Below, piece after piece: positions 43,016 to 54,235 of a DNA stretch of 64,000 nucleotides (the first letter of the stretch is position 1; the number at the start of each line of letters is the position of its first letter). The translations under genes and the position numbers were made by a program. The DNA comes from Halomonas daqiaonensis (GTDB lineage: Bacteria; Pseudomonadota; Gammaproteobacteria; Pseudomonadales; Halomonadaceae). The notes under the pieces were generated by a model, which had not been told where the DNA came from, searched no databases, and worked only from the letters and a program-made list of their open reading frames with translations. The stretch lies in assembly GCF_900109725.1 (NCBI RefSeq), contig NZ_FOBC01000009.1, positions 62,001 to 126,000 on the forward strand, in the 5' to 3' direction.

Positions 43016-44212
43016 CTAGTCCCGGAAGACGCGCATGCCCAGGGCCTTGAGATAGGACGTTTCGGGAATGGCCGGATGGACCGGGTGATCCGGCCCCTGG
43101 TGGCCCTGGAACAGGATCTGTCCCTGGCGATCCTGGTGACGCACTGCCCCGCGCACCACATCCACCAGGCGCTCCGGGGTCAGGTGCATGGAACAGGAGG
43201 CGGAGAGCAGAAGGCCGTCGCGTCCCAGCAGTCGCATCGCCTCGCGGTTGAGCTTGCCATAGGCACGCTCGCCATTGGGAATATCCTTGCGCTTGCGAAT
43301 GAAGGCGGGCGGGTCGAGGATCACCACGTCGAACTCCTCGCCCTCGGCCTTGAGGGCCGCTAGGACCTCGAAGGCATCGCCCTCGCCTACCGCCACCTGC
43401 TCGTGAAGCCCGTTCAGGGCGGCATTCTCGGCGACATGCTCGAGTGCCGGACCCGAGGCATCCACGCAGAGCACCTCCCGGGCACCGTTGGCCGCGGCCT
43501 GAATGCCCCAGCCACCCACATAGCTGAACAGATCGAGCACCCGCTTGCCGGCCACCAGGCCATTGAGCCAGGCACGGTTGACCCGGTGATCGAAGAACCA
43601 GCCGGTCTTCTGGCCGTCGAGCACCGGGGCAACGAACTGCACGCCGTTCTCCTCCAGCAGCACTCGGTCGGGCAACTCACCCTTGACGACCTCGACGCCG
43701 GCCTCCAGGCCCTCCTGGCGGCGCCCGCTGGTATCGTTGCGCAGCACCACCGAGGACGGCGACAACACCTTGTCCAGGGCGTCGAGGAGCTCGGGCAGTA
43801 CTGCCTGCATGCCGGCAGTATTGAGCTGCACGACCAGCACGTCGCCGAAGCGGTCGATCACCAGCCCCGGCAGCAGGTCGCCCTCGCCGTGCACCAGGCG
43901 ATAGAAGGGCTTGTCGAAGAGGCGTTGGCGCAGCGCCAGTGCCTGGTTGAGGCGGTGGACCAGCAGCGAGCGATCGAGCCCCTGCGACGGGTCGCGGGAG
44001 ACCATGCGCGCGCAGATCAGCGAGTGCGGATTGACATAGGCGACCCCCATGGCCTTGCCATTGGCGGCCTCGATCACCACCTGCGCGCCGGGCTCGATCT
44101 CCTTGATCGGCGTGGCCTGGGTGTCGATCTCGTTGGAATAGAGCCAAAGATGGCCGGCCTTGAGGCGACGGTCGGCGTTCTTCTTCAGGCGCAGTGAGGG
44201 GAGTGCGGTCAT
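43016..44212 (-). CDS. rlmI: 23S rRNA m5C1962 methyltransferase RlmI-type
   Basis: RlmI methylates C1962 of 23S rRNA. From the ATG at 44212 the product has 398 residues: an N-terminal PUA domain (about 1-75, with LKAGHLWLYSNEI), a linker strand region, and a class I SAM-methyltransferase domain with LDLFSYVGGWG, CVDASGPALE and the catalytic-loop DPPAFIRKRKD. The length and order match E. coli RlmI. It follows mutM by 50 bases. Confidence 0.92.
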   Translation of the reverse strand: MTALPSLRLKKNADRRLKAGHLWLYSNEIDTQATPIKEIEPGAQVVIEAANGKAMGVAYVNPHSLICARMVSRDPSQGLDRSLLVHRLNQALALRQRLFDKPFYRLVHGEGDLLPGLVIDRFGDVLVVQLNTAGMQAVLPELLDALDKVLSPSSVVLRNDTSGRRQEGLEAGVEVVKGELPDRVLLEENGVQFVAPVLDGQKTGWFFDHRVNRAWLNGLVAGKRVLDLFSYVGGWGIQAAANGAREVLCVDASGPALEHVAENAALNGLHEQVAVGEGDAFEVLAALKAEGEEFDVVILDPPAFIRKRKDIPNGERAYGKLNREAMRLLGRDGLLLSASCSMHLTPERLVDVVRGAVRHQDRQGQILFQGHQGPDHPVHPAIPETSYLKALGMRVFRD

Positions 44213-44262
44213 GGGGGTGTCTCGTGAAAGGGTGGAGGGGCGTCGGCGGGGCCGCGCCGCCA

Positions 44263-45099
44263 TCAGGTCTGGCAGTGGCCGCAGAACACGCTGGCCCGCT
44301 GGCCCAGGGTCACCAGGCGCAGTTCGGCGCCACAGCGCCGGCAGGGCTGGCCATCGCGCCCGTAGACATTGAGTCGCTGCTTGAAGTAGCCCGGCTCGCC
44401 GGTGCCGCTGACGAAGTCGCGCAGGGTGGTGCCGCCCTGAGTGATGGCGGCGGCCAGCACCTCGCGCACCGCCGCCGCGAGCCGCGCGTAACGCTCCCGG
44501 GAGATGCGCCCGGCCTCGCGGCGCGGGTCGATGCCGGCCAAGAATAGGGCCTCGGCGGCATAGATATTGCCTACCCCAACCACGACGGCGTTATCCATGA
44601 GGAAAGGCTTCACCGCCAGGCGGCGCCCGCGGGAGAGCCAGTAGAGGCGCTCGCCATCGAAGGCCTCCGAGAGGGGTTCCGGCCCCAGCCGCGCCAGGCG
44701 AGTGTCCTGCTCCTCGCTGCCGGCCAGCCAATCAACGAAGCCAAAGCGACGCGGGTCGTGATAGCGCAGGATGGCGCCATCGTCGAGCACCAGGTCGAGA
44801 TGGTCATGCTTCTTGGGCAATTCGCCCAGGCGGGCGATACGCAGGCTGCCGGACATACCCAGGTGCCAGAGCAAGGTGCCGCCCTTCTCGTCCTGCCCCG
44901 GCCGGGAGAGCGGCAGCAGCAGGTACTTGGCACGCCGGGCGAGCTTGCCGATGCTCGCCCCGACCAGCCGCTCGACGAGGTCCGCCGGCACTGGCACGCG
45001 CAGGTGAGCCTGGCGCACGATCACTTCGACGATCTCGCGGCCTTCCACATGAGGAGCGATACCACAGCGAGTGGTCTCGACTTCGGGCAGCTCGGGCAT
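44263..45099 (-). CDS. mutM: Formamidopyrimidine-DNA glycosylase
   Basis: MutM (Fpg) removes 8-oxoguanine and related lesions and nicks the abasic site. After Met removal, the N-terminal proline of [11 protein letters not shown] is the nucleophile, and E3 (counting Met) is catalytic. The 278-residue product also has [25 protein letters not shown] and a C-terminal zinc finger with CRRC and CGHC. I chose the ATG at 45099, since processing must expose the proline. It lies downstream of the rpmB-rpmG operon. Confidence 0.97.
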   Translation of the reverse strand: MPELPEVETTRCGIAPHVEGREIVEVIVRQAHLRVPVPADLVERLVGASIGKLARRAKYLLLPLSRPGQDEKGGTLLWHLGMSGSLRIARLGELPKKHDHLDLVLDDGAILRYHDPRRFGFVDWLAGSEEQDTRLARLGPEPLSEAFDGERLYWLSRGRRLAVKPFLMDNAVVVGVGNIYAAEALFLAGIDPRREAGRISRERYARLAAAVREVLAAAITQGGTTLRDFVSGTGEPGYFKQRLNVYGRDGQPCRRCGAELRLVTLGQRASVFCGHCQT

Positions 45100-45129
45100 G
45101 GTCTCGTCCGGAGGGGCGGCAATACGCAA

Positions 45130-45153
45130 GAACCCGACCATGGGGCCGGGTTC
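45130..45153 (-). terminator. Weak hairpin after rpmG
   Basis: GAACCCG (45130-45136) and CGGGTTC (45147-45153) form a 7-bp stem with a 10-base loop. TTGCGTATT follows on the minus strand. It lies between rpmG and mutM, overlapping the mutM leader. Confidence 0.4.
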
Positions 45154-45193
45154 AAGCTGACAGGCTTGTACCTGCGGTGGAAGCGACCAAGAA

Positions 45194-45349
45194 CTACTTG
45201 ATCTTACCTTCCTTGTACATCACATGCTTGCGGACGACCGGGTCGAACTTCTTCATTTCGAGCTTATCCGGGGTATTCCGCTTGTTCTTGTCGGTGGTGT
45301 AGAAGTGACCGGTACCGGCACTGGAAATCATTCTGATCTTGTCGCGCAT
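45194..45349 (-). CDS. rpmG: 50S ribosomal protein L33
   Basis: This 51-residue basic protein of the large subunit reads [19 protein letters not shown], then [17 protein letters not shown], and ends YKEGKIK. It is the cysteine-free (zinc-independent) form of L33. It lies 26 bases after rpmB, the usual rpmB-rpmG pair. The start ATG is preceded by GGGAG. Confidence 0.95.
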   Translation of the reverse strand: MRDKIRMISSAGTGHFYTTDKNKRNTPDKLEMKKFDPVVRKHVMYKEGKIK

Positions 45350-45375
45350 GACGGTTGTCTCCCGTGGTAAATCGC

Positions 45376-45612
45376 TTAGACGGCTTCGCCGCGCTTGCGG
45401 ATATCGCCGAGCACCGCCTCGATGCCCTTCTTGTCGATGATGCGCATGCCCTTAGAGGATACGCGCAGCTTGACGAAGCGCTTCTCGGCCTCCACCCAGA
45501 AACGGTGGGAATGCAGGTTCGGCACGAAACGACGGCGCGTCTTGCGCTGGGAGTGTGAAACGTTGTTACCAGTCACCGGGCGCTTGCCGGTAACCTGACA
45601 TACTTTGGACAT
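45376..45612 (-). CDS. rpmB: 50S ribosomal protein L28
   Basis: L28 is a 78-residue basic large-subunit protein. The frame starts [20 protein letters not shown] after GGAGG and contains [16 protein letters not shown] and [16 protein letters not shown]. The N-terminal motif has one of the cysteines seen in zinc-binding L28, but the second pair is absent, so it is likely the non-zinc form. A near-consensus promoter lies about 110 bases upstream. Confidence 0.97.
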   Translation of the reverse strand: MSKVCQVTGKRPVTGNNVSHSQRKTRRRFVPNLHSHRFWVEAEKRFVKLRVSSKGMRIIDKKGIEAVLGDIRKRGEAV

Positions 45613-45722
45613 GAGAGCCTCCAACCGCTTGGCCAGGTGGTTAGACCTGAGTGTTCAAAACCTGTCGGGCAAACCGGGACGAGCCCGTCGTCATTTGACC
45701 CAAGGGAATTCAAAGGGTGCAC

Positions 45723-45751
45723 TTTATACCAGATGCCTCCGCATTCGGCAA
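45723..45751 (-). promoter_or_regulatory. Putative sigma70 promoter for rpmB-rpmG
   Basis: On the minus strand TTGCCG (45746-45751) and TATAAA (45723-45728) are exactly 17 bp apart, in the 152-bp gap downstream of radC. The leader would be about 105 bases. Confidence 0.6.
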
Positions 45752-45764
45752 GCGACGCGGCGTA

Positions 45765-46439
45765 TCATAACCACCCCCGCTCCGCGAAGGAGACGACTTC
45801 CCCATCCCCCACCACGAAATGGTCCAGCACGCGGACCTCGAACAGCCCGAGCGCCTCGCGTAGCCGCTCGGTGATGCGCCGGTCGGCATCAGAGGGCTCG
45901 GCCACGCCGGAAGGGTGGTTGTGGGCGAAGATGATGGGGCCGGCGCCCAGCTCCAGGGCGCGGCGGGCCACCTCGCGAGGGTAGACCGAGGCGCTGTCCA
46001 GGGTGCCACAGAACAGCGATTCGTAGCGGATCACGCGATGCTGGCTGTCGAGGAAGAGCGCGGCAAACTCCTCGTGGCCGAGATGACGCAACCGAGCTGC
46101 GAGGTAGGCACGCACCAGCGTTGGCGAGGTCAGCACATCGCCCCGGCTCAGTTGGCTGGCGAGATGCCGTCGCGACAGCTCAAGAGTGGCCTGGAGCTGG
46201 GCATACTTGGCCATGCCCATGCCGCGTTCGGCGCAGAAGCGCGCCTGGTCGGCCTCCAGCAGCTGGCGCAGCCCGCCAAAGGCGGACAGCAGGTCGCGAG
46301 CCAAGTCCACCGCCGAGCGCCCCTCCACGCCGACACGCAGAAAGATCGCCAACAGTTCCGCATCGGAGAGCGCCTCCGCCCCCAAGGCTAGCAACTTTTC
46401 CCGGGGACGCTCCCCCTCCGGCCAGTCCCGAATCGACAT
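45765..46439 (-). CDS. radC: RadC family JAB-domain protein
   Basis: The 224-residue protein starts [20 protein letters not shown] after GGGAGGC. It has an N-terminal helix-hairpin-helix-like region (about 20-95) and a C-terminal JAB/MPN metalloprotease-type domain with [14 protein letters not shown] near 175-188, holding the zinc ligands. The old link to DNA repair is disputed and the real substrate is unknown. It lies between rpmB and coaBC and is divergent from coaBC, as in E. coli and Pseudomonas. Confidence 0.94.
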   Translation of the reverse strand: MSIRDWPEGERPREKLLALGAEALSDAELLAIFLRVGVEGRSAVDLARDLLSAFGGLRQLLEADQARFCAERGMGMAKYAQLQATLELSRRHLASQLSRGDVLTSPTLVRAYLAARLRHLGHEEFAALFLDSQHRVIRYESLFCGTLDSASVYPREVARRALELGAGPIIFAHNHPSGVAEPSDADRRITERLREALGLFEVRVLDHFVVGDGEVVSFAERGWL

Positions 46440-46552
46440 CCCCGCCTCCCTGCCTGACGCCATTGATTCTCAGTGTAGTCGGCCCGGCGGCTACGCAAGG
46501 TGCAACGCCGATGGTAAGGTAGGCGCCTGTTCATCTTCCCGGGGTCACGCCC

Positions 46553-47848
46553 ATGTCTTCGCTTTCCGGACGGCGTTTGCTGCTCGGTATCAGTGCTGGC
46601 ATCGCCGCCTACAAGAGCGCCCAGCTCGCCCGCCTGCTCACGCAGGCAGGGGCCGAAGTGCGCGTGGTGATGACCGAGGGCGCCCAGGCCTTCATCACGC
46701 CACTGACGCTCCAGGCGCTGACCGGAGAAGCGGTGCGCACCTCGCTGCTCGACCCCGAGGCCGAGGCCGGCATGGGGCATATCGAGCTGGCCCGCTGGGC
46801 CGACACCATCCTGATCGCCCCAGCCACTGCCGACCTGATGGCGCGCCTCGCCCAGGGCCTGGCAGACGACCTGCTGACCACCCTGTGCCTGGCAAGCGAA
46901 GCCGAGAAAGTGATGGCCCCGGCCATGAACCAGGCCATGTGGCGTCATCCTGCCACCCAGCGCAACGCGGGCCAGTTGGCCGAGGACGGCTGGCAGCTGC
47001 TTGGGCCGGACAGCGGTGGCCAGGCCTGCGGCGATGTGGGGCCAGGCCGCATGCTCGAGCCAGAGGCGATCCTGGTAGCGCTGCTTTCCACGGCGACCGA
47101 CGCCGCGACCTCCATGGCGCCCTCAGGGGCATCTCACGAAATGTCGGCCAGGCCGGAAGCGTCACGGGAGGCAGAGGGCCTGACCGTCACCATCACTGCT
47201 GGCCCCACCCGGGAGCCGCTGGATCCGGTGCGCTACCTCTCCAACCACAGCTCCGGCAAGATGGGCTTCGCCCTGGCTGGCGCCGCCGCCTCGCTGGGGG
47301 CCCGAGTACGGCTGATCAGCGGCCCGGTCGCCCTGCCGACACCAGACGGCGTCGAGCGCACCGACGTGGAGTCGGCCCGGGAGATGCACGAGGCCGCCCA
47401 GCGGTTGGCCGCCGACAGCGATATCTTCATCGGCTGCGCCGCCGTCGCCGACTATCGGGCCGAGTCGGCCGCCGAGCACAAGATCAAGAAGGTCGAGGGC
47501 GAGGAGGGCCTCACCCTGCGGCTGGTCAAGAATCCCGACATCATCGCCTCCGTGGCCGCCCTGCCCCAGGCACAGCGCCCACTGGTAGTGGGGTTCGCCG
47601 CCGAGACCCGCGACCTGGAGGCCTACGCCCGGGACAAGCTGACCCGCAAGGGGCTCGACATGATCGTTGCCAACGATGTCTCCCGGGCCGGGCTCGGCTT
47701 CGGCAGCGACGACAACGCCGCCCTCCTGCTGTGGCGTGAAGGTGATGGCGAAGGCGGCGAGAGCCTCGCGCCCCAGCCCAAGTCGCAGCTCGCCCTGGCG
47801 GTGATGCGCCGTGCCCTGGCCTGCCTGGCGCAATATCACGCCCCCTGA
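46553..47848 (+). CDS. coaBC: Bifunctional phosphopantothenoylcysteine decarboxylase / synthase
   Basis: CoaBC (Dfp) carries two coenzyme A steps: CoaB joins cysteine to 4'-phosphopantothenate and CoaC decarboxylates the product with FMN. The 431-residue protein has CoaC first (about 1-185), with [11 protein letters not shown], the catalytic-histidine region [22 protein letters not shown] and a C-terminal flap [12 protein letters not shown]. CoaB follows (from about 208), with [20 protein letters not shown] and AAVADYRAE...HKIKK. A low-complexity linker (about 186-205) is longer than usual. Confidence 0.96.
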   Translation: MSSLSGRRLLLGISAGIAAYKSAQLARLLTQAGAEVRVVMTEGAQAFITPLTLQALTGEAVRTSLLDPEAEAGMGHIELARWADTILIAPATADLMARLAQGLADDLLTTLCLASEAEKVMAPAMNQAMWRHPATQRNAGQLAEDGWQLLGPDSGGQACGDVGPGRMLEPEAILVALLSTATDAATSMAPSGASHEMSARPEASREAEGLTVTITAGPTREPLDPVRYLSNHSSGKMGFALAGAAASLGARVRLISGPVALPTPDGVERTDVESAREMHEAAQRLAADSDIFIGCAAVADYRAESAAEHKIKKVEGEEGLTLRLVKNPDIIASVAALPQAQRPLVVGFAAETRDLEAYARDKLTRKGLDMIVANDVSRAGLGFGSDDNAALLLWREGDGEGGESLAPQPKSQLALAVMRRALACLAQYHAP

Positions 47849-47871
47849 CACCGAATGCCCGAGGATTTCCG

Positions 47872-48369
47872 ATGTCCAGCCTCAGCGATCGCCCTCGCCT
47901 CGCCGTCCGGTTACTCGACGAGCGCCTGCGTGACTTCATGCCCCACTACTCCACCCAAGGCTCGGCCGGCATGGACCTGCGCGCCCTGCTGGATGCACCC
48001 CTGACCCTGGCACCCGGGCAGTGCGAACTGGTGCGCACGGGGCTTGCCATCCACATTGCCGACCCGGGCCTCGCCGGGATGATCCTGCCCCGCTCGGGGC
48101 TGGGTCACAAGCATGGGATCGTGCTCGGCAACCTGGTGGGGCTGATCGATTCCGACTACCAGGGCGAGCTGATGATCTCCACCTGGAACCGTGGCAATGC
48201 ACCCTTCACCATCGAGCCCCTCGAGAGGCTGGCACAGTACGTGCTCGTTCCCGTGGTGCATGCCGAGCTGGAGGTCGTCGATGCCTTCGACACCAGCCAC
48301 CGGGGGGCCGACCCGCGTGGCACCGGCCAACGTGGCACCGGAGGATTCGGCAGCTCCGGTCGTCACTGA
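47872..48369 (+). CDS. dut: Deoxyuridine 5'-triphosphate nucleotidohydrolase
   Basis: Dut hydrolyses dUTP, keeping uracil out of DNA and making dUMP for dTMP synthesis. The 165-residue product has the five trimer motifs: [44 protein letters not shown] and the C-terminal [11 protein letters not shown] that closes over the active site. It is about 14 residues longer than E. coli Dut. It lies 23 bases after coaBC with GAGG upstream, in the conserved coaBC-dut order. Confidence 0.97.
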   Translation: MSSLSDRPRLAVRLLDERLRDFMPHYSTQGSAGMDLRALLDAPLTLAPGQCELVRTGLAIHIADPGLAGMILPRSGLGHKHGIVLGNLVGLIDSDYQGELMISTWNRGNAPFTIEPLERLAQYVLVPVVHAELEVVDAFDTSHRGADPRGTGQRGTGGFGSSGRH

Positions 48370-48423
48370 CACAACCCACAGGGACGATACCCAGCCACAC
48401 GATACCCATACAGGACGGACCCC

Positions 48424-49821
48424 ATGACCCAGGAAGCGCACCAGGCAGTCCCCGCCTCCATCTTTCGTGCCTACGATATTCGCGGCATTGTCGACGAGAC
48501 CCTGACCGAGACGAGCGTCGCGCTGATCGGTCGAGCCATCGGAAGCGAGGCCCGGTCTCGCGGTGAGTCCACCGTGGTCGTCGCCAGGGACGGGCGCCTC
48601 TCCGGCCCGCGACTGCTGGCGGCCCTGACCCACGGCCTGATGGCGTCGGGTTGCGACGTCGTCGACATCGGCATGGTTCCCACCCCGGTGCTCTACTTCG
48701 CCACCCATGTGATCGAGGGAACGGCCTCTGGCGTGATGGTCACCGGCAGCCACAACCCGCCGGACTACAACGGTTTCAAGATCGTACTGGGCGGCGAGAC
48801 GCTCTCCGGCGACGCCATTACCGCGCTGCACACCCGTATCACGGAGGGCGAGCTGGTCTCGGGCCAGGGCAGCGTGAGTGAACAGGATCTGCGCGAGGCC
48901 TACTTGGAACGTATCCTCGGCGACGTCACCCTCGACCGCCCGCTCAAGGCGGTGGTGGACTGCGGAAACGGCGTCGCCGGCGAGCTGGGCCCACAACTGG
49001 TAGAGAGACTCGGCGCCGAGACACTCCCGCTGTTTGCAGAAATCGACGGCACCTTCCCCAACCACCACCCGGATCCGGGCAAGCCCGAGAACCTCCAGGA
49101 CCTGATTCGCACTGTGCAGGAGACCGGCGCGGACATCGGCCTCGCCTTCGACGGCGACGGCGACCGCCTGGGCGTGATCACGCCGAGCGGCACGCTGATC
49201 TACCCCGATCACCTGCTGATGGCCTTCGCCGAGGACATGCTGTCGCGCAACGCCGGCGCCCGCGTGATCTTCGACGTCAAGTGCACCGGCAACCTGACGC
49301 GGGTGATCGAGGAAGCCGGCGGAACACCGGAGATGTGGCGCACCGGTCACTCGCTGATCAAGGCGCGCATGAAGGAGACCGGTGCCCTGCTGGCCGGCGA
49401 GATGAGCGGCCACATCTTCTTTCAGGAGCGCTGGTATGGCTTCGACGACGGCCTCTACGCCGCCGCACGCCTGCTGGAGATCCTGTCGAAGCAGGCTGAC
49501 GACGCCGACACCTTCTTCGCCCGCTACCCCCAAGATGTGGGCACCCCGGAGATCAACATCACGGTGACCGACGAGACCAAATTCGATCTGGTGGCCAGGC
49601 TAGCTCGTGAGGGCGACTTCGGCGAGGACGGTATCAAGACGACTCTGGACGGCATTCGTGTCGACTACCCGGACGGCTGGGGCCTGTGCCGCGCCTCCAA
49701 TACCACGCCGGTGCTGGTGCTGCGCTTCGAGGGTAAGGACGACGCCGCCCTGGCACGCATCCGCAGCCGCTTCGCCGACGCCCTCGCCCAGGTGTCGCCC
49801 GACCTCACACTGCCCCTCTGA
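48424..49821 (+). CDS. algC: Phosphomannomutase / phosphoglucomutase
   Basis: AlgC-type enzymes interconvert hexose 1- and 6-phosphates for nucleotide sugars of LPS and exopolysaccharide. The 465-residue product has the phosphoserine loop TGSHNPPDYNG with S109 (S108 in the Pseudomonas enzyme as I recall it), the metal loop FDGDGDRLG, the sugar-binding GEMSGHIFF and a C-terminal phosphate-binding RASNTTPVLVLR. Its place between dut and argB is the Pseudomonas arrangement, which supports AlgC over other mutases. Confidence 0.94.
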   Translation: MTQEAHQAVPASIFRAYDIRGIVDETLTETSVALIGRAIGSEARSRGESTVVVARDGRLSGPRLLAALTHGLMASGCDVVDIGMVPTPVLYFATHVIEGTASGVMVTGSHNPPDYNGFKIVLGGETLSGDAITALHTRITEGELVSGQGSVSEQDLREAYLERILGDVTLDRPLKAVVDCGNGVAGELGPQLVERLGAETLPLFAEIDGTFPNHHPDPGKPENLQDLIRTVQETGADIGLAFDGDGDRLGVITPSGTLIYPDHLLMAFAEDMLSRNAGARVIFDVKCTGNLTRVIEEAGGTPEMWRTGHSLIKARMKETGALLAGEMSGHIFFQERWYGFDDGLYAAARLLEILSKQADDADTFFARYPQDVGTPEINITVTDETKFDLVARLAREGDFGEDGIKTTLDGIRVDYPDGWGLCRASNTTPVLVLRFEGKDDAALARIRSRFADALAQVSPDLTLPL

Positions 49822-50775
<954 letters not shown>

Positions 50776-50816
50776 GCCCTCCGGCCCGATCCACCCACCG
50801 ACAAGAACATGATGCC

Positions 50817-51428
50817 ATGACGCAGGAAACACCCATCCCCAGTCGCCGCGAGCAGATCCTGCAGGGCCTGGCGCTGATGCTGGAGGAAGACAGTGGCAAG
50901 CGCATCACCGTGGCTGCCCTGGCCCGCCAGGTCGGCGTCTCTGAGGCAGCGCTCTATCGCCACTTCCCCAGCAAGGCGCGAATGTTCGAGGGGCTGATCG
51001 AATTCATCGAAGAGACACTCTTCGAGCGCATCGGCCGCATCCTCGACGAGGTGCCGGAGGCGGTGCCGCGCTGTGGCCAGATCCTTACCCTGGTGCTGGC
51101 CTTCGCCGAGAAGAACCCCGGCCTCTCGCGCCTGCTGGGCGGCGACGCCCTGACCGGCGAGACGGCACGGCTGCGCCTTCGCATCCACCAGCTCTTCGAA
51201 CGCCTCGAGACCCAGCTCAAGCAGGTGCTGCGCGAGGCGGAACTGCGCGAGGGACGGCGCCCCTCACTGCCCGTCTCGGCGGCCGCCAACCTGCTGCTCG
51301 CCCATCTCGAAGGGCAGATCTCTCGCTATGTGCGCAGTGATTTTCGCCACCGCCCCACCGAACACTGGGACGACCAGTGGGCGCTGCTTTCGGCCCAACT
51401 ATTGCGGGAGAGCTCGCAGCCGGCGTAA
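50817..51428 (+). CDS. slmA: Nucleoid occlusion factor SlmA
   Basis: SlmA is a TetR-family DNA-binding protein that blocks FtsZ assembly over the nucleoid. The 203-residue product has the N-terminal helix-turn-helix (about 28-55, with VAALARQVGVSEAALYRHFPSKARMFEGLI, typical of SlmA), then a helical dimer domain with FAEKNPGLSRLLGGDAL. TetR proteins vary widely in the second half, and this one matches SlmA there. It is the last gene of the coaBC-dut-algC-argB run and ends before a strong terminator. Confidence 0.93.
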   Translation: MTQETPIPSRREQILQGLALMLEEDSGKRITVAALARQVGVSEAALYRHFPSKARMFEGLIEFIEETLFERIGRILDEVPEAVPRCGQILTLVLAFAEKNPGLSRLLGGDALTGETARLRLRIHQLFERLETQLKQVLREAELREGRRPSLPVSAAANLLLAHLEGQISRYVRSDFRHRPTEHWDDQWALLSAQLLRESSQPA

Positions 51429-51479
51429 AGCGAGCGCCGAGCGCCGCAGGATGATAATGCCGTCGTGACCGGTATCAAC

Positions 51480-51518
51480 AAGAAACCCCGCCGAATCGAG
51501 TATCCGGCGGGGTTTCTT
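51480..51518 (+). terminator. Bidirectional terminator between slmA and rpoH
   Basis: AAGAAACCCCGCCG (51480-51493) and CGGCGGGGTTTCTT (51505-51518) form a perfect 14-bp stem ending in an A/T-rich base, followed by GTTCGTT. It is placed between convergent genes and can work in both directions. Confidence 0.85.
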
Positions 51519-51610
51519 GTTCGTTACCTCAACACTTACCGCCCGTCACTGAGCAGCTTGGCGGCTCGGTGCTTGGCAGCTTGACGCTGCCCGAAGGGCG
51601 CTCGACGCTA

Positions 51611-52477
51611 TCATGCCGCCAGGGCATCGCCGATCTGCTGGCGGATCTTCTTCATGGCATTCTTCTCGAGCTGGCGGATGCGCTCGGCAGAAACGCCGTA
51701 GACATCGGCCAGCTCGTGCAGGGTGGCCTTGTTATCCCCTAGCCAGCGACGCTGAAGGATGTCCCGCGAGCGCTCGTCAAGGGCCTCAAGGGCCTGCTGC
51801 AGACGGTGCGTGGCATCCTGCTCCCAGTCGCTGTCCTCGAGCTGAGTGGCCGGATCACCACTGGCATCATCGAGGAAGTGCACCGGTGCCTGATAGGCGG
51901 ACTCGTCGTCCTCGCCCGGCGAGGCATCGAAACCGGCATCGTGGGCCGACAGGCGTCCTTCCATCTCGCGCACCACTTCGGGCTTGACGTCGAGGTCCTT
52001 GGCAATGGCATCGACCTCGTCGCTGTTCAACCAGGCCAGTCGCTTCTTCGCGCCCCGCAGGTTGAAGAACAGTTTGCGCTGGGCCTTGGTGGTGGCGATC
52101 TTGACGATGCGCCAGTTGCGCAGCACGAACTCGTGTATCTCGGCCTTGATCCAGTGCACGGCGAAGGAGACCAGCCGCACGCCCTGGTTGGGGTCGAAGC
52201 GCTTGACAGCCTTCATCAGGCCGACGTTGCCTTCCTGGATAAGGTCGGCCTGGGGCAGGCCATAGCCGGAATAGCTGCGAGCGATATAGACGACGAAACG
52301 CAGGTGCGACAGCACCAGACGGCGCGCCGCCTCGAGATCACCCTCGTCGTGCAGGCGAAAGGCCAGCTCGCGCTCTTCGTCGACGGTCAGCATGGGGATG
52401 CCGTTGACCGCCTGGATGTAACCGTTCAGGTCATGACCCGGGGAGAGTTGACCCACCGGTAGAAGACTGGTGCTCAT
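51611..52477 (-). CDS. rpoH: RNA polymerase sigma-32 factor
   Basis: RpoH directs RNA polymerase to heat-shock promoters. From the ATG at 52477 the product has 288 residues. It has sigma region 2 ([36 protein letters not shown]), the RpoH box [14 protein letters not shown] (about 132-145) that is specific to sigma-32, and region 4 with the helix-turn-helix near [24 protein letters not shown] lies 11 bases upstream of the chosen start; an ATG at 52504 lacks a binding site. ftsX, ftsE and ftsY lie upstream, as in E. coli. Confidence 0.97.
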   Translation of the reverse strand: MSTSLLPVGQLSPGHDLNGYIQAVNGIPMLTVDEERELAFRLHDEGDLEAARRLVLSHLRFVVYIARSYSGYGLPQADLIQEGNVGLMKAVKRFDPNQGVRLVSFAVHWIKAEIHEFVLRNWRIVKIATTKAQRKLFFNLRGAKKRLAWLNSDEVDAIAKDLDVKPEVVREMEGRLSAHDAGFDASPGEDDESAYQAPVHFLDDASGDPATQLEDSDWEQDATHRLQQALEALDERSRDILQRRWLGDNKATLHELADVYGVSAERIRQLEKNAMKKIRQQIGDALAA

Positions 52478-52595
52478 GTGCAGGTTGTCTCCTTCGAAAC
52501 CCATAAGGCTGTACGTGGTTGCCGCGTGAGACGGTGAAGACCGACGAAAGTTCCGGCTGGTGCCCGATATCCCGTGGATTCGGCCGGCGCTCGCC

Positions 52596-53570
52596 TCAGC
52601 GAGGCCGGATTTCCGCCAGATGCCGATTCACGGCGATCCAGGCTCCCAGCCAGCCAAGCAGTGTACTACAACCGAGTAATATTGTAGACCCCTCGGGGCC
52701 CAGCCGCGGCAGATGGAAGCTGGCCCCGTAGCTCGCCGCCAGGGACGAGACAGGGGCCGAGAGCCAGTCGCTGCCCAGCGTCAGCAGGCCCCAGGCCAGC
52801 AGACCACCGCCCAGTCCAAACCAGGCCCCGCTGTAGAGGAAGGGACGACGCACGAAGGCATGAGTGGCGCCGATCAGGGTCACCACCTCGATCTCCTTGC
52901 GGCGATTCTCCACGGCGAGCCGGATGGTGTTGCCCACCACCAGCAACACCCCCAGCCCGAACAGCACACCCAGTGCCAGGGTGACCCGCTGACCCAGTTC
53001 AGCGAGGTGGCGCAGGCGCTCGAGCCAGGCGAGGTCCAGGCGCACCTCGTCGACACCGGGGACCGCCCCGAGGGCCTCGGCAAGCTTGCGCACGGCCTCG
53101 GGGCCAGGGTCTTCGGGGCGCACCACCACGCTGGCCGGCAGGGGATTGTCCTCGAGCCGCGTCAGGGCATCGCGGAGTCCCAACGCCTGCTGGAACTCGG
53201 CCATGCCCTCGGCAGCAGTGATCAACCGGGTGCCGGCCACCCCCGCCTGAGCGGCCAGCGCTTCCTGGATACGCGCAGCCTCGCCCTCCCCGACGCCGGT
53301 CTCCAGGTAGACAGTGAGGGTCGCGCTCTGCTCCAGTTCGGCGTCGAGCAGACGGGCGCTGTCCAGGGCCAGCCAGAGCCCTGCCGGCAGCACCAGGGCG
53401 ATGGCAATGGCCAGCATGGTCAGCAGGCTGCCCAGTGGCCGGCGCAGCAGGCGCCGGGCACTGTCGACGCCCATGGTGCGATGGTGGCGTGCCCAGGCCC
53501 GCCAGCGGATGCCGCTCGCCGACGGGTGTGTGCGTGCGCCGCGAGGCGAAGGGGGGGGTTCGCGACTCAT
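52596..53570 (-). CDS. ftsX: Cell division protein FtsX
   Basis: FtsX is the membrane half of the FtsEX complex, which activates periplasmic peptidoglycan hydrolases at the septum. The 324-residue protein has a basic cytoplasmic N-terminus, a first membrane segment (about 47-70), a periplasmic domain (about 75-215), and three more membrane segments in the C-terminal third ([17 protein letters not shown] and two later). It overlaps ftsE by 4 bases. The N-terminal 30 residues are variable, so a later start is possible. Confidence 0.94.
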   Translation of the reverse strand: MSREPPPSPRGARTHPSASGIRWRAWARHHRTMGVDSARRLLRRPLGSLLTMLAIAIALVLPAGLWLALDSARLLDAELEQSATLTVYLETGVGEGEAARIQEALAAQAGVAGTRLITAAEGMAEFQQALGLRDALTRLEDNPLPASVVVRPEDPGPEAVRKLAEALGAVPGVDEVRLDLAWLERLRHLAELGQRVTLALGVLFGLGVLLVVGNTIRLAVENRRKEIEVVTLIGATHAFVRRPFLYSGAWFGLGGGLLAWGLLTLGSDWLSAPVSSLAASYGASFHLPRLGPEGSTILLGCSTLLGWLGAWIAVNRHLAEIRPR

Positions 53571-54235
53571 GCGACCTCCTCGTCGGCCACCAGGCGACCG
53601 TCGTGGAGCCGCAGGGTGCGGTGACGCAGCCGAGCGATCAGGGCCAGGTCGTGACTCGCGACCATCACCGTGGTCCCGATGCGGTTGAAATCCTCGAACA
53701 GCGCCATGATGTCGGCGGAGAGCTGGGGGTCGAGGTTGCCGGTGGGCTCGTCGGCGAGCAGAAGGGCCGGCTTGTTGACCACCGCCCGGGCGATGCCGAC
53801 TCGCTGCTGTTCGCCACCGGAAAGTTCGATGGGCAATGCGGCCTCGCGGTGCAAGAGCCCCACCTTCTCCAGCGCCGCTCGCACTCGCCGCGCCGCCTCG
53901 CGATGCTCGACCCCCTGGATCTCCAGCGGCAAGGCGACGTTGTGGAAAATCGAGCGATCGAAGAGCAGCTGGTGGTCCTGGAAGACCACGCCGATCTGGC
54001 GGCGATAGAAGGGAATCTGGCTATGGTGCAGGCGGTCGATATCATGGCCCGCCACCCGCACCCGGCCGCGGCTAGGCCGCTCCAGGCGCATGATCAGGCG
54101 CAGCAGCGAGCTCTTGCCTGCCCCGGAGTGGCCGGTGAGGAACACCATCTCGCCGCGTTGCACCCGGAAATCGATATTGGCGAGCGCCTCGAAGCGCCCT
54201 CCGTAGCGCTTGCCGACGTGCTCGAAAGCGATCAT
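53567..54235 (-). CDS. ftsE: Cell division ATP-binding protein FtsE
   Basis: FtsE is the ATPase of FtsEX, controlling septal wall splitting from the cytoplasm. The 222-residue ABC protein has Walker A GHSGAGKSS (about 35-43), the Q-loop region VVFQDHQLLFDRS, the signature LSGGEQQRVGIAR and Walker B LLLADEPTGNLD. QDHQLLFDR is typical of FtsE rather than LolD. Start and stop overlap ftsY and ftsX by 4 bases each, indicating coupled translation. Confidence 0.97.
   Translation of the reverse strand: MIAFEHVGKRYGGRFEALANIDFRVQRGEMVFLTGHSGAGKSSLLRLIMRLERPSRGRVRVAGHDIDRLHHSQIPFYRRQIGVVFQDHQLLFDRSIFHNVALPLEIQGVEHREAARRVRAALEKVGLLHREAALPIELSGGEQQRVGIARAVVNKPALLLADEPTGNLDPQLSADIMALFEDFNRIGTTVMVASHDLALIARLRHRTLRLHDGRLVADEEVA

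Noticed and set aside
47911-49533. 540-codon minus-strand open frame across dut and algC
   Set aside because: It spans two well-supported plus-strand genes and their gap, with only low-complexity translation.
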